Of a stretch of 64,000 nt of DNA, positions 34,779 through 48,075 are shown piece after piece. Position numbers and translations under genes: made by a program. The DNA is from Viola odorata (taxonomy: Eukaryota; Streptophyta; Magnoliopsida; Malpighiales; Violaceae): positions 71,135,352-71,199,351 of the forward strand of contig OY829537.1 in NCBI GenBank assembly GCA_963691705.1. Direction: 5' to 3'. Position 1 is the first letter of the stretch; the number at the start of each line of letters is the position of its first letter. The notes under the pieces were generated by a model that saw only the letters and a list, made by a program, of their open reading frames with translations, made no database searches and was not told where the DNA came from.

Positions 34779-36295
34779 GTGGCCCAAACAGGGGATACGG
34801 CCACGACCCCACGCAAAGTAGTGTTCACATTAGCTGTGAATACTCCTAGCCGAGACTTACACGCGGTTTCATTCAACTACGGATACATGGTGGTTACCAC
34901 CCCTCCTACAGTCACACCAACTGGACTCGTTATCGGCGAAACCTCTCATATCGGGGGCATGACCCGCACCGAAAGATGTTACATCTCGAAGGAAGTAGAG
35001 AAGCAACGACAAGCCAAAGGAAAAAATCCTGTGATCCATGAAGAGACAGTAGAAGAGACGCAAGGTTTGAGCAAACCTGTAACCGAGGACGAGACAACCG
35101 AGTTCCTCAAGATCATGAAATAGAGCGAGTTCAACATCATCGAACAGCTAAAGAAAACCCCAGCTCGTATTTCCATCATGGAGTTAATCCTTACTTCAGA
35201 GCCTCATCGCCAAGCTCTCTTAAAAGTCTTGAAGCAAGCCTTTGTGACTAAGGATATCACCACAGAAGGGGTGGAAAACCTCGTCGGAAGAATTCAATCC
35301 ATAAGCAGCATTTCCTTCTCTGAAGGAGAGATCGACCCCTCGGGAAAAGATCACAACAAGGCCCTATACATCACGGTAGAATGTAAGGGACACGTCATAG
35401 CAAAGGCCCTAATCGACAATGGGTCCGCACTGAATGTCATGCCCAGGCATGTCCTCGAACAACTACTGGTCAATTTCTCTCACATGAAACCTAGCGGAAT
35501 GATGGCTAGGGCTTTCGATGGCACCACTCGAGAGATTATCGGGAACTTCGAATTGGATATGGTCATCGGGCCCCACACTTTCGCCTTGACATTTTAGATC
35601 ATGGAAATCCAACCCGTTTACAGCATGCTTCTAGGACAACCTTGGATCCATTCAGCAGGGGCCGTCCCCTCTTCCCTGCATCAGTGCCTCAAATACTTCA
35701 AGGACAATGCCCTCATCACAATAAAGGCAGAAGAAGCCTTGATCTTGGCCAAGCATGCATCCGTGCCTTACATCAAAACTGCTGAAACCTTGGAGAGCTC
35801 CTTTCAAGCCTTCGAAATCGTCAACGCGGATTGGATCGAGGGAGGATCCCCCATTTTCGAAGCCTCAAAATCTGAAATGACCGAAGCGACCACTAAGTTT
35901 ATACTAGAGGGAAATTTCCAACTGGGAAAATGGTTCGACACCAAGTTACAAGGGTCAAAAGGCTGGGCATCTCCGAAGAGCTTCGGAGACCATTTTGGGT
36001 TAGGGTACCAACCCAGCAAGGCCGATTTTGCCAGAATTGCCCAAGAAAAGAAAGAAAAGCAGCTGGCTAAGCTATTTGGATGTTCTGCGCCAGATGGCAA
36101 GATGTCAATCCCCCATATCAGAACTACGTTCCCCTTCGCGGCCGAAACCATCAACGGGAGTCCAATCGGGGTATCAGACCTCTGTATCTGCACTCTGGGA
36201 GAAGAAGAATCGTCGCCTGGTTCAGTCATTTTTGTAAAGAAGTCAGGGGAGTCTGTGTGCAATTGGACCATCACCATGCTTCCGGATGTCTCTCT
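34779..36295 (+). pseudogene. Protease region of element B (exon before the Ogre intron)
   Basis: A frame with DNGSALNVMP near 35417-35446 holds the aspartic protease active site in the DNGS form usual for Tat/Ogre. MLLGQPWIH follows near 35628. TAG codons at 35121 and 35595 sit where AG-ending Gln codons are expected. After the protease comes a 200-residue linker to the splice donor at 36296. In Ogre, splicing of the next intron joins this part to RT. Confidence 0.78.
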
Positions 36296-36441
36296 GTAAT
36301 TACTCCTTTTAGAAAAATATATGTTTGCACGTTTTCTTACGAAAATATTTTTGTAGGAACTCACGTTCCCCTTTTGTTAAAAATCAAATATATATGCAAT
36401 TTTCATTTTACGCATCTCTTCTTTTCGCATTTTAATTTCAG
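36296..36441 (+). other. Intron between protease and RT (Ogre-type)
   Basis: 146 nt, GTAATT...TTTCAG, T-rich. Removing it joins CT to G and keeps the frame (Leu, then MNVSSD). Unspliced RNA stops at once at the TAA inside the donor. A second possible acceptor, TTTTTGTAG, lies at about 36357. Introns at this place are established for Ogre. Confidence 0.7.
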
Positions 36442-39400
36442 GATGAATGTTAGTTCGGATTGTCATGATAAAACCTATGTCTTTATTGGCGAAGAAATCA
36501 TCATCACAACCAAAGACAAGGCCGAAATCTCCGACGAATTGGCCCGTTTACTAGAAAGTTTAGAAAAGGAAATAACCCCTAATCGGGAGGAATTGGACGA
36601 AGTAAATTTGGGGGCAAGCAATGAGAATCAGAAGTTGGTTAAGATCGGAACTACCCTGGATACGACTCAGAGAGAAAGGTTGATTTCTCTCCTCAAGACT
36701 ACTCTGACGTATTCGCATGGTCATACGCCGATATGCCAGGTCTCGATCCCAGGATAGTTGAGCATCGTATCCCGTTAAAGCCTGAGTTTAAGCCTGTCAA
36801 ACAAAAACTTCGGAGGATGCATCCAGATATCTTTCTAAAAATCAAAGAAGAAGTTACCAAGCAGCTAGATGCGGGTTTCTTGAGAGTGGCCGAGTACCCA
36901 GAATGGATCACCAATATAGTACCAGTGTCTAAAAAGGATGGGAAAGTTCGCATGTGCGTGGACTTTCAGGATCTCAATCGAGCCAGCCCTAAAGACGACT
37001 TCCCTCTTCCCCATATCGACATCTTGGTGGATAGTGCCGCCAAAAATGACATGTTCTCCTTCATGGATGGATTTTCGGGGTACAATCAGATCAAGATGGC
37101 ACCCAAGGATAGTGAAAAGACAACCTTCATCATGCCCTGGGGAACCTTCTGCTACAAAGTGATGCCCTTCGGATTAAAGAACGCAGGAGCCACGTACCAA
37201 CGTGCTACCGTCACCCTTTTCCATGACATGATGCATAAAGAATTAGAAATATATGTCGACGACATGATAGCCAAATCTCACGGCACGCAAGATCATGTAA
37301 ACATCCTGAAGAAGGTATTCGAAAGGTTGAGGCAATTTCAGCTACGGCTAAACCCAGCTAAGTGCACCTTTGGAGTGACCTCCGAAAAGTTGTTAGGATT
37401 CATCATCAGCAACAAAGGCATAGAAGTGGATCCTGATAAGATAAAAGCAATTCGAGAGCTACCCGCTCCCGGTACCGAAACAGAAGTACGAAGCTTCTTA
37501 GGACGCATCAACTACATCGCTCACTTTATCAGCCAGTTAACACTTACTTGCGAGCCGATGTTTAAAATGCTAAGGAAACACAGAGATGCAGAATGGGACG
37601 AAGACTGCCAAAAAGCCTTCGAGAAAATCAAGACATATCTGCAAAGCCCACCGGTACTAGTTCCCCCGATGCCAGGACGTCCCTTGCTCATGTACATGAC
37701 AGTTACGGCTAGCGCCATGTGCTGCGTTTTGGGATAGTACGACGAGTCCGGAAGGCGTGAACAAGCCATATACTACCTCAGCAAAAAATTCAACGAATGC
37801 GAGATGCGCTACTCCATGTTGGAACAAACTTGTTGCGCCCTAGCATGGTGCACCCGAAGGCTCCGACAGTACATGTTGTATTACACGACATGGCTAATCT
37901 CTCGCATGGATCCACTAAAGTATATCTTCGAGAAGCCATACCTATCAAGTCGCATTTGTAGATGGCAAGTCTTATTAGCTGAGCACGAGATCATATATGT
38001 AACACGGAAGGCGGTTAAGGCAAGCGCCCTCGCCGATCACTTGGCTGATCATACCTCGGATGAGTATGAGTCGTTGAGCTTTGACTTCTCGGATGAAGAC
38101 ATCATATTGGTCGACGATGAGATCGTAGAAGATCTCCGAGAAGATGATGGGTGGACCATGTTCTTCGACGGTGCGGTGAACCTCTCGGGCAAGGGAGTGG
38201 GAGCCGTGGTCATAGCCCCAGATGACCGTCAATTCCCCATAGCATGCAAATTGAACTTCCCATACACCAATAACATCGCCAAGTATGAGGCATGCATCAG
38301 CAGTCTGACGGCAGCCATCGACCTAAAAGTAAAGAAACTCTAAATCTTCGGCGATTCAGCACTCATCATCTACCAAGCCCAGGATCTATGGCAGACATGA
38401 GATTCCAAGCTCATCCCTTATCAAAGGTTGCTCACCCAACTCACACGGGAATTCGAGGAAACCAAGTTCGACCGAGTCGACAGAGAAAAGAACCGCTTCG
38501 CAGACGCGTTAGCCACGTTGGCATCAATGTTCAAGTTAGAGTGCGGAGTAATGCTTCAGCCATTAAGGGTGGAGGTAAAGGAAACTCTAGCATGTTATGT
38601 CTCCTTGGAAGAAGAACCCGATGGGAAGCCTTGCTTCCACGACTTAGTACAATTCATCAGAAACTGGGAGTATCCACCGGGGGTAAGCTGGGTTAGCAAA
38701 AAGACCCTCCAACGCTTAGCGCTAGACTTCTACCTCGACGGTGAAGTTCTATATAAAAGGAGAGCTGATGAAGCTTTGCTTCGTTGCGTCACCATGGCCG
38801 AGGCAAAGAGAATCATAACGGAGATCTACGAAGGGGTTTGTTCCACGCACGCAAGTGGGCATATGATGGCAAGACAGATAATGAGGCAAGGTTATTTTTG
38901 GCTCACCATCGAACGAGATTGCATCGACTATTTCTGGAAGTGCCACAAATGTCAAATTTACGCGGACCATCTCCATGTCCCTCCAACCCCTCTTTTCAGC
39001 ATGGCATTGCCTTGGCCTTTTGCGATGTGGGGAATCGACATCATCGGCCAAATTCATCCAACAGTCTCTAATGGCCATCGCTTAATCCTCGTAGCAATCA
39101 ACTACTTCACCGAGTGGGTAGAGGTCGCCTCTTACTCCAACATCACTCAGAAAATGACCATGCGATTCATTGAGAAAAATATCATCTGCCGTCACGGAGT
39201 CCCAGAAACAATCATCACGGAAAATGACACCAATCTCAACGGAAAAATGATCGATGGTCTTTGCCAACGTTGGAAGGTGAAGCATCGAAACTCATCACCA
39301 TATCGTCCAAAAATGAATGGCGCAGTCGAAGCAGCAAACAAAAACCTAAAGAGGATCATCCAAAAGATGGTAATCACTCATAAAGATTGGCATGACATGC

Positions 39401-39858
39401 TTCCCTTCGCACTGCATGCTTACCGGATAGCAACCCGTACATCTACAGGGGCAACTCCCTACTCATTAGTTTACGGTATGGAAGCCGTAATTCCCCTTGA
39501 GGTAGAAATCCCTTCTCTCAGAATCCTAGCAGAATCAAAAGTAGAAGAATTAGATTGGGCAAGAGTGAGGTACGAGCAGTTAAACCTCCTTCCCGAAACG
39601 CGCTTAGCCGCTATCTGCCATGCACAATTATATCAGCAAAGAATGGCCAACACTTATAACAAGAAAGTGCGACCTCGTGAGTTCAAGACTGGGGATTTAG
39701 TGCTGAAGAAGATTCTCCCTCATCAGGAGGCTAGTCAAGGAAATTGGGCCCCAAGGTACGAGGGTCCATATCTAGTTAAAAGTGCATTCTCAGGGGGTGC
39801 CCTAATGCTAACCAACATGGACGGAGATGCCAATGCTGTCAAGATATACTTCGCCTAA
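36442..39858 (+). pseudogene. pol: RT, RNase H, archaeal-type RNase H and integrase of element B
   Basis: A one-base loss near 36698 shifts the frame just before the FAWSYADMPG motif; frame 1 then runs to 39858. RT has YVDD at 37252-37263. The Ty3-type RNase H follows to about 37990 and is interrupted by TAG at 37735. The second RNase H (about 38150-38520) has FFDGA, KYEA and GDSA, with TAA at 38341 and TGA at 38398. Integrase: CHKC finger near 38940, GID at about 39030. The second catalytic position reads ITEND instead of ITDNG (39217-39228), so Asp is Glu. The Glu in GAVEAAN is present near 39325. The protein ends at 39856-39858. Confidence 0.85.
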
Positions 39859-42464
39859 AGTATCGCGAACCATGCATCTGGCCGAGCCAAAGACATAGGG
39901 TTTTATCATGACAATATCGCTCGAATGTTTATCCTGAAATTAATAAAATGAGTTTTTTTTTCAGGAGATGCTTGTTGTTTTAAAACATTCTTTCCTTTTT
40001 TCTTAAAATCGTGAGATGACAAAAGGAGGCATGGCTTCGGTGGCTCCCAAGGAGTAATTCGAGACATGAGACACAACACTTAGAATAACGCCACTAATCA
40101 ATCTTAAAGTTTTACAGGGATGTAATGTCTCATCTCATCATCGCGATAGGACCAGGGAGTTCCCCTCGTATCAGCTCCTGAATGGCCGCAGCAGGCCGCC
40201 TTCAAGAGCGAATCAGAAAAGATTTTAAAAACCGTCACCATCTAAATTAAAATTCTTTTTCCTCACAGTTCTACCAGCACATCCTGCAATCGGTCTCAAA
40301 GGACCGAACGCATAAAGGGAGATCACCCCGCAAAGCTATCACCCGATCATCTAGAAGATTGTCTGAGCCTGCAACACTACTCAAAGAACTTAAAGACTAT
40401 CCACTGTCAGAATTCGCAGCAACACTATTATCCAGTTTGAACGAGGACTGAATGCTGGACCAAAGTCACAAAACCCATCCCATACCAGCCAAGCCGCCAG
40501 AATGCGAGTGACATAGGCTCCCATCTCCGTTCACCTATTCGGAGGAGCTCATCATCAAAATGCCATGGTCGCCCAGCGCACCTTTGCAGGCAGAACTCCT
40601 AGAGAAGAAGCACGACGGAAACCTATCCCCCTAAGACCACAATCAACATACTTAATGCGGTCTTGTTCAAGAAGTTTCTCAACATCCGCACCATGATCAA
40701 CACGATGAAGATCAATCCTTTGATTTGTGGGCCGCTAGCGGCTGACTGACGGTGACCGTATGCACTTGTTTTATCCACAATCCCTTGCTGCAAAAGGCGC
40801 CAGGACTCCTCTCTGAAGAGGGACCGTCGTACTGCAAGTATCACCCGCGCCAAGACAAGAGCTGCGGCAAAGCATCTAAAGCAAAGCTATCATCAACCAA
40901 CATCTGACGCAAGTCACACTGCAGTGACCCACGGATGACCCGTCCAAAAGGGAGAGCTTAAAACTCATCAATCACATTACTTTTGCTAAAAATTGTCTTT
41001 CATTTACTCCTCATTTGTTCTCGCCGTATCTTTGTCAGGAACTGGGTCACCCCCATTTGTGCCTGCATAAGACTGGTAAGCAGACGCCCTTGCAGCCTCA
41101 CTGCACATTTCGGGGACAGAGGGTTTTCCCCTTTATACCTGAGCAATCACGAAGCTAATCATCGAAGGTCCGGCAAGGACCGGTAAGCAAATGAACAGAA
41201 TGTGGATCTCGTCCTCACTCCGACCTGGATCGGCGGTTCCCACCAAGTAGCTGAAAAAGAAACCAATCAAAGCATCTAAGCAAAGCGTTCTTGAGCTGGG
41301 ACCACGCCGCAGGCACCCTTGAAAACCGGGCTAAGGAAAGGGAGAATCCCTGAACTTATGTCATTTTTGATTTTAAATCAATCTTTCTCGTCTACTCCGT
41401 TGTTCCCTTTTCATTTCGCAGGGACGCGAATCATCCCATTGTCATCCGCATAAAGCTCGTGGAAGACGCCCTTGCAGCCCCACTGCACATTTAAGGGGAG
41501 TTCATCTTTCTCCCCCCTTCAGTAATTTATTTTCATTCCTCCGCTTTGTTAGCTTTAATTTACGTGTGGTCGTCTGGCCCACTGGGGGCAACCCTTTAGA
41601 TTCTCATTGAACTCTTGCAATTAGGTCATCCCCCATGTCATAGCTTTAAACTATCAAATCAATCAAACAACCCTTTTTTAGCCCGGCTAAAGCAGAAAAT
41701 CATACTACTCTCATAAGCATATTCATGCATTGCATAGGTCGGGGATGTCCAATCCCTCTGTTAAATAAAGCATCCATCAAAATTACATCTCATGCATGAT
41801 CTTACTTGCTTGCTCTTATATCTACGGTTTGCTCGGACGTAAGCAGTCACAGACAAATCCCGGTAAGCATTTTTGAGCCATCGTGCCTTATCCTTTCATG
41901 AGCGTAAGTGCCTGACTAGGTACTAGTTGAATTCGCATAATATCCAGGGTACATGTGCAATTAGACATGGGATAACAATAAAATGACGTGGGAATTTTAT
42001 GATTTTCTCCATTTTTTCATTTTCTTCCCTCTTTCCACCACATATGTCATCACTCCTACCAAAACCTTCACTATCACTCATACCTCGAGAGCCAAGGAGC
42101 AGTCTCAGCTAAGATTGCTAGCCGGAAATAAAAGCACGCCAAGTTCGAGTTCAAGACGAAGAAGACGGAAAAGGTCACTGAAAGATCGCTGAGAGCCATC
42201 ACCGAAGAAAGACCAAAAATATGAAGATGAAGGCCAAGGCTTTAAGCCAAAATGAGAAGAGATCAAGACAAAGGTTGTGCTTTCTCTGCTCTGTTGCATT
42301 TCAAATCAAATCAAAAAGGGGGGTAAATAGAGAAAAAGAAAAGAGAGAGAAAAAAAAAGAAAAAAAAAGAGAGGGGAAAAAGGAAAAAAAGAAAAGAGAG
42401 AAATGCTCAGAGACATTCGAAGAATACAAACACTCGAAAAACCGAAGCAAGCACAGCCCGGGGA
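39859..42464 (+). other. 3' untranslated region of element B, first part
   Basis: No gene seen. About 41035-41130 and 41420-41515 are diverged copies of one block (GACGCCCTTGCAGCC, CACTGCACATTT) 385 bp apart. A purine tract at 42320-42410 is low complexity. Confidence 0.6.
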
Positions 42465-42740
42465 CAACTAAACTCGAGAAATCTCGAAGAAAATATTCCC
42501 CAGTAAAGACTCAAGAAAAAGGGCCCAGGGCCAACTCGAGAAATCTCAAAGCAAGCATCCCTAGTAAGGACTCGAGAAGAAAAAGGGCCCAAGGCCAATC
42601 CAAGTAGCAGATTGTGAAAAGAACAACGAAAACACTCCCCAGTGAAGACTCGAGAAGAGAAAGGGCCCAGAGCCAACTCAAGGAATCTCGAAGAAAACAT
42701 TCTCCAGCAAAGAATCGAGAAAAATGGCCCTGGCCGACCG
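42465..42740 (+). repeat. Four imperfect copies of a 65-75 bp unit
   Basis: Each unit has CTCGAGAAATCTCGAAG or a variant, then CCAGTAAAGACTCGAGAAG and AAAGGGCCCARGGCCAA. Confidence 0.8.
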
Positions 42741-43229
42741 AAAAGCAGCCACAACAAGGATCCAAGAGCTCATGCACTCTGTCAAGAAAGCATCCCCAGC
42801 AAAAAGCGAAGGAAATCACGCACCTCGCCCTCATCAGGGCCAATCGACAAAGCATCATTCATCAAAAACCTTCCAACTCATCAGAAAAGCACATCTTTAC
42901 CAAAACAAGCTCATTTCTGGACATTTCATGTCCTTTCATTCTTTTCCGTAAAAGTCCCATCGATTATTAGAACGCCCATGCATGTGCATCTTCATTTGAA
43001 GTCTATTCACTCTGATTGACATTGCGAATTGAAAATTATGTATCATGTTAGTTGCATCTTTATGAGCGTAAAACACTTAGCCTTGTTTCAGAGCATGAGT
43101 GCAAACACTAATATCAGGTGAGGACTGCTTACGGCTGCAAATCGTGGGAAAGTCTTGTCCTTGGGGTCGTTACCTCCTGAGCAGGATGCAGACGCATTCT
43201 AGGTTCGTATCAAGGCCGCTGTTAGCAAA

Positions 43230-44735
43230 AGAGCATTCCTCTCATCCTAGAGTGACATCATATGCATATTTCCTCCTCCCATAGTGACATCATTTACATA
43301 ATTCTTCATTTCTGCATAACACATTCCCTCCTCCCAGAGTGATAGCATCTATGTTTCGTCCTCCTAAAGTGACGATTAGTTTATTTCTGCACCTCGCGTC
43401 TTCTCCTACGGGATTAACGTCATTTAAATTTCCGCATTTTATATTTCCTCCTCCTAGAGTGACAGCTTTATATTTCCTCCTCCTAGAGTGACAGCACGTA
43501 TTTCCTCCTCCCAGAGTGACAACATGCATTTTTCTCCTCCCAGAGTGACATCATCAGCATCTTTCTCCTCCTAGAGTGACCTTAGTTTAATTTCCCCATT
43601 TCACGTCTTCTCCTACGAGAATTGACGTTGTTTACGTTTCTGTACTGCATTTCCTCCTCCCAGAGTGACAGCATCATGCATTTTTCTCCTCCCAGAGTGA
43701 CATCATTTGCATTTTTCTCCTCCTAGAGTGGCATAATTAGGACAAATCATTCATACTTCTACAAATCATGCATTATCCTCCTGAAGCAACATCAATCACA
43801 TGTCAAACGCTTATCCCCCTAGTGGAGCTGTCATTTACATTTTCGTAAAATTACCTCCGATTCCTGTCAAAGTAGTCATCATTTACATTTTCTGCAACTT
43901 ATGTTTCTCTCGATATTCGAATAGATCTAAGTTTATACCTTTGCAGGACAGCCGATCAAAACCTTTCTCCTCCTAGAGTGACAGCAACGAATCTATCTCA
44001 TCCCAGAGTGACATCGACGAACCTATCTCCTCCTAGAGTGACATCAACAAACCTATCTCCTCCCAGAGTGACATCAACCAAATACCTCCTCCCAGAGTGA
44101 CATCGACGAACCTACCTCCTCCCAGAGTGACATCCATAGAATATCTCCTCCCAAAGTGACATCAACGATATCTCCTCCCAGAGTGACATCTACAATATAC
44201 CTCCTCCTAGAGTGACATCAAAAGCATACCTCCTCCCAGAGTGACATCAACCAACTATCTCCTCCCAGAGTGACATCCACGAATAACATCATCAAAACTA
44301 TCTCCTCCTAGAGAGACATCAACCAACTATCTCCTCCCAGAGTGACGTCAATGAATAACATCGACGAACTGTCTCCTCCCAGAGTGACACCCACGAACGA
44401 TCCTTCCAGAGTGACGCCATCAAAACTACCTCCTCCTAGAGTGACATCATCAAATTATACATCCTCCCAGAGTGACGTCATCAAAATTATACCTCTTCCC
44501 AGAGTGACATCATCAAATTATACATCCTCCCAGAGTGACGTCATCAAGATTATACCTCCTCCTAGAGTGACATCTACGACCTATCTCCTCCCGGAGTGAC
44601 ATCCATGACAATACCTCCTCCTAGAGTGACATCTACGACAATACCTCCTCCCAAAGTGACCTCTACAACACTATCTCCTCCCAGAGTGACGTCAACAAAT
44701 TTACCTCCTCCCAGAGTGACATCATCACAGTAAGA
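43230..44735 (+). repeat. Long 30-bp minisatellite in the 3' region of B
   Basis: The core CTCCTCCCAGAGTGACATCA is strictly kept while the following 8-12 bases vary. About 25 units stand head to tail in 43970-44735 and about 15 more are spread at larger spacing in 43230-43740. Ogre and other Tat elements are known for such hypervariable 3' arrays. Confidence 0.9.
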
Positions 44736-44821
44736 TTGAGGTAAGACCTGTTGTGTCGCCAAAATTTGGATATGCAGGGGCAACTGTCTTTACTGTTTAT
44801 CAAATACTTCGATAAGATAGT

Positions 44822-44831
44822 AAAGAGGGGG
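44822..44831 (+). other. Polypurine tract of element B
   Basis: AAAGAGGGGG lies four bases before the 3' LTR, where plus-strand synthesis is primed. Confidence 0.7.
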
Positions 44832-45508
44832 CAACTGTTGATACCCGAATTTTGACGCCATTTTTAATTAATTTTAGCATTTCTATTATTTACTTAATTT
44901 ACTGTCATTTTTAGTTAATTTACTATCGTTAGCATTTTTAAAATTTTCGTCGCCTTTTAGCATCGTCATTATCATCGTCAGCGTTCGAAATAGAATTTTT
45001 AATTTTTCGTCACGTATTTTCATTATTATTATCATTATTATTTTTAGCCTTAAAGATCACATTTTTAATTATCCGGAAGTCATTTGCTAGTTTTTTCTTC
45101 GTTTTAGGTCATCACATGAATTTTAGAATTTTTAGTATTTTAGCGCATTTTTTAGTATTTTATTTCTTTATTATTATTTTTGTTCGAGCTTTTATTGGAC
45201 CCGAGTAAGGTTTGTTGAACTTGGAATGTTTTCCATCAACTAGTTGCTACCTTTTTTTTCGTTCACAACGGTCTACAGCGTTTCGTGTAATTTTCGTCGT
45301 AACGTCATTTATTTTCCGTCCGAACGTTTCACGTTTTTTAACGTAAAAATAAACACGTTAAATGAAAAATTCTCGTCATTCGCTGTAGACGGTTAAGCTC
45401 GCCGTATTTTTCTCTACACGCTGGTACCTTCGGCTCGAAAATTCAGAACGTTCGTTCACGAAATTGGCTCGAGGCCATTTAAATAAGTTTAAAGGGGTAT
45501 TTAATCAC

Positions 45509-45554
45509 AACCGTTGATCTGGTTAACTAAGGAAAGTCAACCAGATCAACGGTT
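45509..45554. repeat. Inverted repeat in U3 of B 3' LTR
   Basis: Arms at 45509-45523 and 45540-45554, identical to those of the 5' LTR. Confidence 0.85.
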
Positions 45555-45756
45555 GACTAATTAACATCCATGGTGCGCATGCACCATGGACGTGAACCAA
45601 CAGCGGAGCATGCCACCGAGCAGCCTGCTCCCGTCGCGTCTCGTCCCATCCGCCATCATCAGCCAGCCGTAAACCTACCACCATGACAACCCTAGCTCCG
45701 CCACGTCGACGTCCGGCCCAGCCACGAGGTGTCCTTCACCCACGCGATCGAGTGCC

Positions 45757-45764
45757 TATAAAAA
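45757..45764 (+). promoter_or_regulatory. TATA box of element B 3' LTR
   Basis: TATAAAAA, as at 26606. Confidence 0.6.
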
Positions 45765-46569
45765 GGCCCCTGCCTTCAACGTAAAATGGGCACCAAATCT
45801 GCAAGAAAACCTTGCTTCTTCCCTCTCTTGATTGATAGCTCATTTAGAGCTTCGATCATCCAGTTCAAAGCTTTTGGCAGTAAGTTTTTTTCAAGCTTTT
45901 TCTTTCGTTTTTCATGCTTTTCTTTTCTTTAATTCGTTTAGCATTTGTTTGATTAAATAAATTGCTTTTCTTTATGCCATTAATTCATATGCATGTTGTA
46001 GATTAAATACATGCTTTCAATTTGATTAATCGTTAGCTAGATCCTGCGAATTAATTAGTTTTTGATAATTAACGGTTTGGTCATTTTTTTGAAATTAAAC
46101 TCGGCACGTTTTAAATTAAAATTCGAGGTTCGTACGGTCAGGAAGCCATCGAGGAGATGAGCATCTCGGTACGAAGGTTTTCCGTTTTGGCCACGGATGG
46201 CTGGAGCTTGGCCGCCGGCAGTTGCACCGGCGACCAAGGAAGAAGACGCATGAATAGTGCCATGAAGGCTTCTTCACGCGTCAAAGATGATGGGCTTGGT
46301 CCATCACCCTTCCTTTACTTTTCATGGGCCAGGAACTATTCCTGGCCCATTTCCTTTGCATTTAATTTAAAATGGGCCCAGCCCATCTTCATTTTTCTGA
46401 GATTTCGGATCGTATTTCCGTAAAAATATTTCGTATGCTTCGTATGATTATTTTTCGTACTATCAACTGTTTATTTTCTATAAATATCAACTGTTTAAAT
46501 TCCTCGCACCTTAATTTTCCGCAATTTACTTTCATCAATTTAAATTCAATTTACCGCCTACATGGTCGG

Positions 46570-46800
46570 TCGCAAATATCAACTGTTTTATTTTCTGCAA
46601 ATATCAATTGTTTTATTTTCTGCAAATATCAACTGTTTTATTTTCTGCAAATATCAATTGTTTTATATTCTGCAAATAACAATTGTTTTATTTTCTACAA
46701 ATATCAATTGTTTTATTTTCTGCAATATCAACCTGTTTTATTTTCTGCAATACCAACTTGTTTAAATCTCTGCAAATCGTCAACTGCTTAAATTCTACAA
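46570..46800 (+). repeat. 25-bp minisatellite in B 3' LTR
   Basis: About eight copies of the CAAATATCAACTGTTTTATT unit, in a different arrangement from 27340-27620. Confidence 0.88.
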
Positions 46801-48070
46801 ATCGTCAACTACGTAATTTCTGCAAATATCAAATCTTTAATTTTTCCTCAAATCGTCACTAAATTTTCGTATGCGTCAAATCATCATTTCTCGCATACAT
46901 TAAAATCATCATTTAATTTTCGCATCTTATCAAATCAACATTTAAACTTTCTGCAATCATCAAAGCATCATCTAAATTTTCGTATGCGTCAAATCATCAT
47001 TTCTCGCATACATCAAAACTGGCATTTAAATTTTCTGCACACATCAAATCATCATTTAATTTCTTGCACTTATCAAACCATCATTTAAATGTTCATATGC
47101 GTCAAATCATCATTTCTCGCATTCCTCAAATCAGCATGTAAATTTTCGTACGCATCAAGTCATTATTTAAATTCTCGCATTCATGAATTGCTTAATTATT
47201 TTTTGAGCTATCACTAACACTCTCATGTTGTAGGTTTTAATTTCAAAGCTTCGCTCGAAAGTACGCCTTTCGTTCCTTTTTATTTATTCAACGCTTTCCG
47301 TAAATATCAATCGTACGCATGATATATAGAATTGCTAGAACTAAAATCAACTCACATGAACAACGTGTTTAAAGATTTGCTTAAAATGCCATGTTCATAG
47401 GATTTTAAATTCTCAGTTATATTGACTGCATGTACGTGGTGGCTTCGCTCCCACATCAGCTTATCATTTCAAAATCTATGATTTGAATTTGTACTCTGTT
47501 AGCAATCCATGATAGAATCATGTAGTAATTAATTTAATCATGCATGACCCGATGATGAAATAGAGGGCGCTCATTCAGTCTTACGGAAAATTCAGTCCCA
47601 TCACGTTACGGTCAGGAATAATCAATCGGTCTTGATAAACGGTAACCTCGTCCGAAAGATTTTTAAAACGGTAACCCCGTCCAACGATTAATTATTCCTG
47701 AACGGTCACGATTATAGAAAAGACTAAAGTGACGATTCCTCTAAGGGCCCCCTTTTCAAAAAACACATTTTATCAAACACCTCTCTCATCAACCGGTAAC
47801 CGTTTTCGGATGTGACTTGGGTGCCTAACACCTTCCCGAGACCATAATACGACCCCGAACCTTTGTCTGGGGTTCAGACCCCTTTTTTTGTGCCTTTAGT
47901 TTTTTATTTTTTATATTTTTATGCCATGACGACTAAGGTTCCCTAAACCTAGCAACCAAAATTAGGGTGGCGACTTCATTGCATGTTGCAAGGCGTCTAT
48001 TTACGCTGAGCATCGTAAGGTCTCAAGTTCGTTGCACACTAGCAATTTTTTTAATTTTCGGTGCGCGACA

Positions 48071-48075
48071 CGAGG
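48071..48075. repeat. Right target-site duplication of element B (CGAGG)
   Basis: Exact copy of 25670-25674. Confidence 0.93.

Larger units (their letters stand above)
25675..48070 (+). mobile_element. Element B: Ogre-lineage Ty3/gypsy retrotransposon, 22.4 kb
   Basis: Two 3.23-kb LTRs (25675-28901, 44836-48070) start TGTTGATACCCGAATTTTGA and are flanked by CGAGG duplications. Inside: PBS, ORF1 with DUF7745-like sequence, gag, protease, a spliceable intron, RT-RNase H-aRNase H-INT, and a 5-kb tandem-repeat-rich 3' region. Great length, ORF1 before gag and an intron between protease and RT are the established hallmarks of Ogre. All genes carry stops or frameshifts, so this copy is not autonomous. 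Confidence 0.92.
44836..48070 (+). repeat. 3' LTR of element B
   Basis: 3235 bp, ends GCGCGACA. It differs from the 5' LTR by scattered substitutions, an extra ~35 bp after about 45900, and different minisatellite copy numbers (46570-46800). Confidence 0.93.

Noticed and set aside
43230..44735. CRISPR-like look of the repeat array
   Set aside because: Spacers are short, of uneven length and similar to each other; it lies inside a plant retrotransposon.
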